Shown here: positions 57,021-64,000 of the stretch, one piece after another
Layout of the letters: every line of letters begins with the position of its first letter
Numbering within the stretch: the stretch's first letter is position 1
Assembly (NCBI GenBank): GCA_014529385.2
Contig: CM043942.1
Location: forward strand, 49,924,274-49,988,273
Reading direction: 5' to 3'
From: Adiantum capillus-veneris
Taxonomy: Eukaryota; Streptophyta; Polypodiopsida; Polypodiales; Pteridaceae
Length of the DNA: 64,000 nucleotides
Program-made: the position numbers and the translations under genes
Notes under the pieces: model-generated
Databases searched by the model: none
What the model was told of the DNA's origin: nothing
Seen by the model: only the letters and a program-made list of their open reading frames with translations

Positions 57021-57480
57021 TTTGGCAACGTTCTGTATCACTCAAGGAAAGAACCACAAGAATTTTCTTTTTGCTTGTTGTGGTCGCACGTAACCCAAGT
57101 CCTCTTGGGCGTGTCGATTCCTAATCGTGTTTTTGAAAAGTGACAAGAAACCCAAGAAAGAAGGGCTTGTCTAGCCTCCCCTTGTTTCTCTTTTCACTCA
57201 TTGAGAGCGGACTGTGCACTTAGCGGCTGGCCAATCGACGTGAGGTGGGAAAAAGCAACCTTGGTGTGAGTGCAAGGCCGCCAAGGGGTGCGCCCGCGAG
57301 AAAGAGAAGAGCTCGGGTAAGAGAAGATCCTTCTCTTAACACAGATTGCAAGCTAAAGAAGAACCACAAGAACCTCAAAAACCTCAAGACTCCAGAACCT
57401 CAAGACTCAAGAACCCAAGAACCCAAGACCCACAAGAACCCAAGTTCCTCGTGAACTTAAGAACCCAAGACTTCAGTGTA
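57021..57480 (+). other. Gypsy-H leader
   Basis: Untranslated leader between primer site and gag. Its last 130 bases are an irregular array of CAAGAACC/CAAGACT units (about 57345-57470). No gene. Confidence 0.6.
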
Positions 57481-59122
57481 TGGTCATCACCCGAAGTGAA
57501 ATGGATACTTTGCATGAAGGTGATGAGCATGAAAGTGGCGAAGAAGAATTTTCCCCATTAGGAGGTTTTTCTGACCCTCCCCCTTCCCCATCTACGCCAA
57601 GGATTGCACCAAATTCTATGGAGGCTCTCCTCAAGACGATGATGGATATGATGTCACAACAAGAAGCGAATCGCGTTGCCTTGGAACGCGAAGCGCGTTT
57701 GGAGGCCGAGGAACGGAAAGAAAGAAAAGCAGCAAGAAAGGCAGCTATTGAGCGTGAGCGTGAGCAAGTGTGCTTGGCGGCCGAAGACAGACGATCGGCC
57801 TTGGAGGCAGAGCGTGAGGTGTAGAGAGACCTACGAATGCAAGAGTTGGTCCGACAGGTTCTCACCTCGAAATCCGAGCCGGCCAAAGATGTTGGTAGTT
57901 CATCAAGTGGCGCAAGCCGAGATTCGGACTCCAACAACCTCGTCACAGAGAAGATCACGTTCAGTAAGTATGATGGTAAGATGGAATTATTCATTCTTAC
58001 TTGCATCAATTTAATGCTTATTTTGCGACAACTAAGAAGACAAGAAATAGCAAGGTTTTGACGGCAGCTATGTACCTTGCCGGTGATGCCATTAATTGGT
58101 ACCACGCATGTCAAGAGGCACAGTTGACCGCGCACCTAGAGGAAGCCGAGGAAGGCACGCCTCTTTCCTTCAATTGGGCCGACTTCCAAGACAAGCTCAA
58201 GGCGTGGTTTATGCTATCATAGTACCTAGCACGCTTGAAAGATGATTGGCGCGGTCTCAAGCAAAATGGTATGTCCGTTATGTCTTTCTCTAATCGTGTT
58301 TTGCAGCTCGGTACCCAATTACGCAAATCGGATTATGAGCGCAAGGAGGCATTCCTTTATGGATTGGACGAGTATATCAAGTATGATGTCAAAGTACTCG
58401 ATCCAATCGATCTCAAAAAGGCGGTAGCGATTGCTCTTGCACAAGAGATGAAGCACAACAAGGGAAAGCCTAAACGAAAACAAGATTTCTCCAAGTACCA
58501 CTCAGACTTCTTAGAACCCTCAGAACGGTATCTCTTCTACCCAATCTTCCTCTAGTCTCTCAGAAAAGCACACTCGAAATGAACCTAAGGGTAAAGCAAC
58601 CACAATTGCTTAACCTAAGCTTACTCCATATAAAAAGGCAGAAGAAGGAATTAAAGGAGGATACATCACGTCAGAAGAGCAAAGCATTTATTCTAAGGAA
58701 GGTCGTTGTTATCATTGTCACATCAAGGGTCACATAAAAAGAACATGTCCTAAGCTTGACTCTAATGAATCTAAAGAACCCACAGAACCCACTTCCTCTA
58801 TCAATGCAATAAATGAGAACACGAGTGTGACCCAGTTTCTCATGATCCTCCCATTGATGAGTCTCTCAATAAGTGTTATGGTCATGTGTAGGGTCAGTGG
58901 TTTTGTCTTATTGTTTGACCCAGGTAGTATGCATGATGTGATTAGTGACTCTCTTGTCGAAAGAGCCCGCTTGGAGGTTAGCACGACATCTCCTTTCGAG
59001 GTGTCGGGCTTCGCTCCCGGTATGAACTCTCTCATCATGCAAGAGTGCTTTGATGTTTTGTTCAGTGTTCAACAAGCGTCCTTCCGCAGAAAATTTGTAG
59101 TCTCTCCTCTCTCAAGATGTGA
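57481..59122 (+). pseudogene. Gypsy-H gag and protease start (broken, cut by Gypsy-F plus)
   Basis: The ATG at 57481 opens MVITRSEMDTLHEGDEHESG. A strongly charged coiled-coil-like stretch (EREARLEAEERKERKAARKA) precedes a Retrotrans_gag segment (YLAGDAINWYHACQEAQLTA, FNWADFQDKLKAWF, YERKEAFLYGLDEYIKYDV). The zinc knuckle is CYHCHIKGHIKRTCPK at about 58709-58756. The protease start is VLLFDPGSMHDVISDSLVE. Lesions: stops at 57822 and 58220, a frameshift near 57990 and another near 58540. The reading is cut at 59123 by the Gypsy-F LTR; the rest of pol would lie beyond the window. Confidence 0.85.
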
Positions 59123-60429
59123 TGTCACCAGCGTGTGACTACTATCTATTCTTTTTGTTGATTTCTTTCTTATTATCTATTTACTTTCACTTTTTGGAAA
59201 CACCCCTCGAGAAATCTAACTGCTCTGCATTGCATAGCTAGTGTGGAACTGTCCAGAGGGAGTCCAGGCCTGATGGCAAGAGAGCACTAAGGTTGGACAA
59301 GGACTATGGTTAGCAAAGTGGGGTCATTGACTAGCCAAAGTGGAATCCTTTGCTACAGAGGCTACATTTTAGTTCTGGATGTGGCCGCAGTGTACAAAGA
59401 GGGTCGGATGACCTAGAAAGATACAATGGCAGCATCTCCTAAAATTTAGGGAACTGCTATTTTGGGACCTGAAAATGTGTTGACGTCATTACCTCCGGAA
59501 TGACAAAGGGAACATTTTCTCACTCTGCCGTGAAGTCAACTGGGCAGCCGGCTGGGAGATTTTTAGGCGGCAAACCCGAAACGGGAAAATGCTTATAAAT
59601 GTGCCAAGTGGCACAATTCTGTGCACTTTCCTCATGCAAAAAATTGGGCGCTGATTTTTAAGCTGGGAGAGGCTCATTTTCAGTTTTTGTCACAGGTTAA
59701 GAGCTATGGAGTGCTTGCTTTCCCTCCTATGTACAGTGCGGTGCTAGGAGTGATGCCTCGCACGCTACGCACTGCCCTCTCTCTCCCCTTTGGCAGTATG
59801 TTATGCCCCACTAGTGGGCTCTTCATTTGACCAATGTACAGTTGTGTGGGTTCATGCGCGATTGCCGAGGCAAGAGCCTCTTGCACAGGTACTGGATTAG
59901 CTAGCGGCTAATCCCCCCGCAGGTACAGGTGAATTCGGAGAGGTTTCACGCCAGAAATCTCGTCCGATTCAAAGGGCAAGTAGCCCTACAGGTGCGGGAG
60001 CTCGAGGACTTGCTACGGATGCGACCGACACGCGAAACGGAGCCCGAAACAGTAAATTACAGCCTGCTGTGTATTTTTGCAGGTTTAGGGTTTTGGCCCT
60101 AAACGGACCCTAATACCCCCAGGAGGTTCGGGACGCAAGGGGACCGCTGTACAGGTGATCTGGCGCATTTTCAGGGCTGAAAACAGAGAATTCAGCGTGC
60201 TGCAGATTCTCGCCAGGTTTTGCAAAGTGCCCGTATGCGTCGGGAAAGTCAGTCAATGCGTGGGAATACTGACTGTGAAGTGTCCTAGTACAGTTATGTT
60301 GCCGAAATCGGGCTGGAACAGTGGAAATTCAGCCGAGTTTGTGCGGGGCAGCTTGTAGGAATTCACAACGTTTATTCCCTCTTTTGAAGAATAAAGAAAT
60401 ACCGAAAGGGGCGCCTAAGTTAGGGGCCA
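59123..60429 (+). repeat. Gypsy-F plus 5' LTR (1307 bp)
   Basis: Starts TGTCACCAGCG and ends GGGGCCA. Both ends are supported by alignment to the minus copy and by the shared termini of the 46116-46566 LTR. A primer-site candidate (TGGTGTCGGTC, 60433) follows; its tRNA is not identified. Confidence 0.82.
59594..59600 (+). promoter_or_regulatory. TATA box of Gypsy-F LTR
   Basis: TATAAAT in AATGCTTATAAATGTGCC, mid-LTR. The minus copy has TGTAAAT at the corresponding place. Confidence 0.5.
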
Positions 60430-60705
60430 ATCTGGTGTCGGTCTACTCATATAGGTGCAATCTAGTAGCCTGTATCCCTTTCCCCCGTGTTGTGTCTTGA
60501 AAGTACAGGTAAAATAGACGACTAATAATGGGTGAAAGCTAAATCAAGGTTTGAAGTAAAGTCTACCGCCCTTTTTGGATTGAACAGGCCGGTTACATGG
60601 TTCCATCGACGGGATTAAATCACTTTTTCCCATAGAAGCGAGCCTTGGTCAGTTTTGGGCTTGAAGACACAGGGGATCATAGACCAGACACAGGAAATTG
60701 CAATT
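60430..60705 (+). other. Gypsy-F plus leader
   Basis: Untranslated leader from the LTR to the gag ATG, similar to 50585-50858 of the minus copy. No separate gene. Confidence 0.65.
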
Positions 60706-62220
60706 ATGGCTGACAGACCAGATGATGTGACTGAAGAGGTTTCCTCTTCACAGGGTCAACAGACACATGAAGTGGGTGAGTCCTCAAGACCACCACAGAC
60801 AGATGACGATATATTCAGGACCCAGTTGGCTACTGCTGTGGCTATGTTCACACAAGTAATGCAGAACCCGAGGTTTTTAGCCTTTTCTCTTCTCGTCTCA
60901 GCAAGTTGGGTCACTGGATCATATTCAAAAGCTTGTTAAGGCTCGAGCACAGGTGATTCATACCGCACAGTCAATGGAAACACCTGTACACTTGACGGAG
61001 AACATGCAGTCTCCACAACTTGTGCCTAAGGTGCAAGAACAGGTGGCTGAGATGCCAGTCTTTCAAGCTGTACCAGTTCAGCCCGCCACCTTTCAGCAAC
61101 CTATAGCTGGTTCTAATGGGCAGGGAAGCAACCTACAGGCTATGCAACAGGTCTTTCCACCACCTTCAGTACACCCTGGCTATTTTGGAGGTGGATCGGT
61201 ATTCCAGAGCATGGCTGGTCATGCGCCTGGAAATCAGTTTTACACGCCAGGAACAGTGTTCGGGGGTGCTCAAACGATGATGCCTAACCCCATGTACGGT
61301 GTCACGGGCATGCTACCAGGGTTTCAGAGCACTCAGGGCCAATTTGGGATGCCACAGGCAAATTTTGGTATGGCTGGAATTACAAATCAGCAGCCAAATA
61401 TGGCATTTCCAGGTCAACTTAATTGCGGCCAGGGAACACAAATGAACCCTAACAGTGTTCCCATGTTTCAGTCACTTCCATATGACAATTTGACGCCGCT
61501 GGAGAGGCAAACTCCGTACAAAGAAGGTGGCAAAGGTGTCTTTCACGACCTTTACAGGGTTTGATGACAGGAAGAAGGCTCTCTCATTCTCCAGCAGTTT
61601 GACAAGGCCTATGCAGGGGGAAACTTTATAGAGGCTTCAAAGGTCCGCAAGGCAGCCACTTTCTTGACAGGGAATGCAGGACAATGGTGGACAACTTTAT
61701 TGCTTCAAGGGCAAGCTCCGTCCACATGGATTTATTTCAAGCAGATTTTTGCAGCAGCATGGTTATCTGATGACTTTGAAGTAGATGTCATGACAGAATG
61801 GCACCAGCTTAATGCTGCCACTTGTAGAAATCTGGATGATTACAATCGGAGGTTTTGGAAAGCTCTACTTCCAGTAACTTCCTATAGGTTTGTGCCATTG
61901 ACAGAACAGATTGAAAAATACTGTTGTGGCCTACCTAAAGGATTGAGAAAGTACTGTACGAAGACAAAAGTCACTACTTTGACGCAGCTCATCGAGGTAG
62001 CAAACACTGGCAATGGTTTGCTCAAGGGAGAAGATTGTGAATTTAACACTGGCGTCAAGGCAAGAAAAATTCAGCCAAGAAGCACGTTCCCAATGAGGCT
62101 CCTAAAGGGACTCAGGAGTCAGCCAACGCAGGGAAAGATAAAGCTACGACTGAATCAGAAAAAGGACCAGCAAAGAAATGGAAAAGACGTTTTCCTCGCA
62201 AGTCAGAAGAGCAAAAGAAG
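60706..62220 (+). pseudogene. Gypsy-F plus gag (frameshifted)
   Basis: The ATG at 60706 gives MADRPDDVTEEVSSSQGQQ, matching the minus copy start. The Gln/Pro/Met-rich half follows (GMPQANFGMAG, NQQPNMAFPG), then the Retrotrans_gag segment with GNAGQWWTTLLLQG, IYFKQIFAAAW and CCGLPKGLRKY. Against the minus copy there is a rearranged patch near 60885-60895 that shifts the frame, single-base losses near 61540 and 61590, and a 10-base loss between two GGCA repeats near 62062. It encoded the capsid-forming protein of the particle. Confidence 0.88.
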
Positions 62221-64000
62221 GTCCTGAGGACAGAGAACACACATGCTTTATATGTGAGCAGCCCGGCCACATTGCTTACAATTGTCCTACAAAGAAAAGG
62301 CCAGCTGATTCTGATGACAAGGAAGACAAGAAAGGAAAGAAGCCCATGGCTGGTCTAGTGCCATATATGGTGGGCGACAAGCCAAATTCAGATGCAAGTG
62401 AGGTTTGCAGAGCATGGGGAAAGGTCAGGGATCAAACAGTGCTTATCTTCTTTGATCCAGGTGCCAAAGCCAACTTCATTTCCCCAGAATTGGCTTCAAC
62501 GTTGGGAATCAGACCTGAAGAGATGGGGTATACAACAGAGGCAGGTTTGGCATGTCCTGGCCATACAGAGGCTGTGACACCCATCATCGGAAAGGTGCGC
62601 CTACATATCCAGTCCTATGTAGATGCTGAAGAATTTTACATCATGCCACTGGACGGATGTGATGTGTTGCTAGGTATTCCTTGGTTGTTTCGTGTACAGG
62701 GAATCATGGATGCCTACAACAAAAAGATCACTGTACAGAGCAGGGGAAAGACTCACATTCTGGATGTAAAGCTTAAAGGGGAGTCTATTCCCACTGTATC
62801 AGCTTGTGCTATTACTTCTGTAATGAAAAAGCATCTTTCTGCGTACTTGGTTTTTGCACGTGAAGTGTCAGATTGTGATGAATCAAATTTATCTGTGCTA
62901 GATAAAGAAAGGTCAATGTTTTTACAACAGTATAGTGACTGTTTTTCTTATTCATTTTCTTATTCATTACCGTTCCAATTACCGCCAGAGAGACCCGAGG
63001 ACCATGCGATCGATTTGGTGCCAGGTAGTAGCCCACCAAATAAGCCTCCGTACAGGGTTAGTGCGGCTCAACAGAAAGAGATAATGGGCCAAGTACAAGA
63101 GTTGTTAGAAAAGGGTCTGATTCAGCCCAATTCATCTCCATTCTGTTCTCCAGTGTTGTTGGTGCAGAAAAAGGATGGCTCATGGCGTATGTGCATCGAC
63201 TACCGTGCACTGAACAAGAATACTATCAAGAATAGGTTCCCTATACCTAGAATTGATGATATTATGGACAAATTAGAAGGAGCAGCTATGTTTAGCAGGA
63301 TAGATCTAAAGAGTGGGTACCATCAGATCCGCATTAGATCAGAGGATGTGCACAAGACTGCTTTTAGAACGACGTTTGGCCTTTACGAATTTTTAGTGAT
63401 GCCCTTTGGTCTCACAAATGCTCCTGCTACGTTCAATAGGATGATGGATAGAATTTCCCGTCCACACCAGCAGTTTGTTGGTACATTCTTTGATGACATG
63501 ATAGTCTACTCAAAGAATGAAGAGGAGCATAGGCATCACTTGGCCATTGTGTTCAAAGAGCTACGCAGTCATAGGTTGCTCATCAATGCAAAGAAAAGTG
63601 AATTTTTTCTGGAAGAGATTCGCTTTCTGGGACACATTGTCTCAAAGGATGGTGTCAGAATGGATCCTGCAAAAGTTGAAGCGATCAAGTCATGGCCAAA
63701 TTTGAAGACGGTGCACGATGTCCGAAGCTTCTTGGGACTATACTCCTATTACAGAAGGTTTATCTGAAATTTCGCTGAGATTGCTTCACCTTTACATGCT
63801 CTTCAAAAGAAGGTTGTCACCTTTAGATGGACACAAAAAGAGATTTCAGCTTTTAATCTCTTAAAGGAAAAGATGACTTCAGATCCAGTCATTGTGTTGC
63901 CAGATCTTAGGAAGTCATTTGTGGTCCAGTGCGACGCCTGTGGTAGTAGCATTGGTGCTGTGCTAATGCAAGATGGCAGGGTAGTAGCTTATGAGAGCAG
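62221..64000 (+). pseudogene. Gypsy-F plus pol: zinc knuckle, protease, RT, start of RNase H (partial)
   Basis: The frame is open from 62178 to a TGA at 63765-63767, and readable again to the window end. Zinc knuckle CFICEQPGHIAYNC is at about 62246. The protease has FFDPGAKANFIS (Asp-Pro-Gly in place of the usual Asp-Thr/Ser-Gly) and CDVLLGIPWLF. RT has [47 protein letters not shown] and the catalytic TFFDDMIVYSK. The RT/RNase H junction has FLGHIVSKDGVRMDP and FVVQCDACGSSIGAVLMQDG, cut by the window end. The stop replaces the residue after YYRRFI and is the only clear lesion here. Confidence 0.93.

Larger units (their letters stand above)
59123..64000 (+). mobile_element. Gypsy-F plus: chromovirus-like Gypsy, 5' part (runs off the window)
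   Basis: Full 5' LTR (59123-60429), leader, gag from 60706, zinc knuckle, protease and RT/early RNase H up to the window end. It is inserted in Gypsy-H; the 5 bases before the LTR are TGTGA (59118-59122), so the same bases would be expected after its 3' LTR. It is the second copy of the family at 46567-52167 and lacks that copy's duplication. Confidence 0.93.

Noticed and set aside
57473-58135. 220-residue minus-strand frame opposite Gypsy-H gag
   Set aside because: Antisense shadow of the charged gag region; its Ser/Arg-rich translation mirrors Glu/Ala codons of the sense strand.
60433-60443. TGGTGTCGGTC after the Gypsy-F LTR as a firm primer-binding site
   Set aside because: Position is right but I cannot match it to a specific tRNA 3' end, so it is mentioned only as a candidate under the LTR.

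Overview
The window reads as nuclear DNA of a large-genome land plant. The evidence is plant-type LTR retrotransposons with a primer-binding site matching initiator-Met tRNA, a CACTA transposon with a tnp2-type transposase and plant-style GT/AG introns, a BED-finger hAT element, many GA/CT and GT microsatellites, and no operons or bacterial signals. The sequence alone does not fix the species. No intact host gene was found; the only host-like coding material is a broken heavy-metal-associated (HMA) domain fragment carried inside the CACTA element.

Layout. 1-1789: microsatellites and a fold-back repeat with 43-bp subrepeats. 1790-10987: an old Ty3/Gypsy element (Gypsy-A), split by a Ty1/Copia element (Copia-1, 3203-8238) with a near-perfect target duplication. 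10988-16724: degraded sequence with a 20-G run, an unrecognised minus-strand pseudogene (12016-13225) and an LTR-like promoter. 16725-29930: a complete 13.2-kb CACTA element with terminal repeats, ATT target duplication, transposase gene, second CACTA gene and a captured HMA fragment. A young Copia element of the same family as Copia-1 (Copia-2, 17997-23175, minus) sits inside its second gene. 30651-32790: an LTR with a tandemly duplicated 3' end, a perfect Met primer site and an integrase scrap (Gypsy-B). 33000-37430: a minus-strand Gypsy (Gypsy-C). 37500-38890: a plus-strand Gypsy RT scrap (Gypsy-D). 40950-41830: shuffled Copia remnants (Copia-3). 41840-46115: no gene seen.

46116-52167: an LTR followed by a minus-strand chromovirus-like Gypsy (Gypsy-F minus) with a 1-kb internal tandem duplication. 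52558-53022: a Gypsy gag/protease scrap (Gypsy-G). 53023-56561: an hAT element with a decayed spliced transposase. 56562-59122: a Gypsy LTR end, primer site and gag/protease (Gypsy-H), cut by a second, better preserved Gypsy-F copy (59123 to beyond the window end) that still shows RT motifs.

Nothing here works as a pathway. The order of events can be read from nesting: Gypsy-A is older than Copia-1; the flanking GATTGA repeat is older than CACTA, which is older than Copia-2; Gypsy-H is older than Gypsy-F plus. Almost every coding sequence has stops or frameshifts. Copia-2 and the plus copy of Gypsy-F are the least damaged. I found no new molecular system; the best lead is the HMA-domain capture by the CACTA element.
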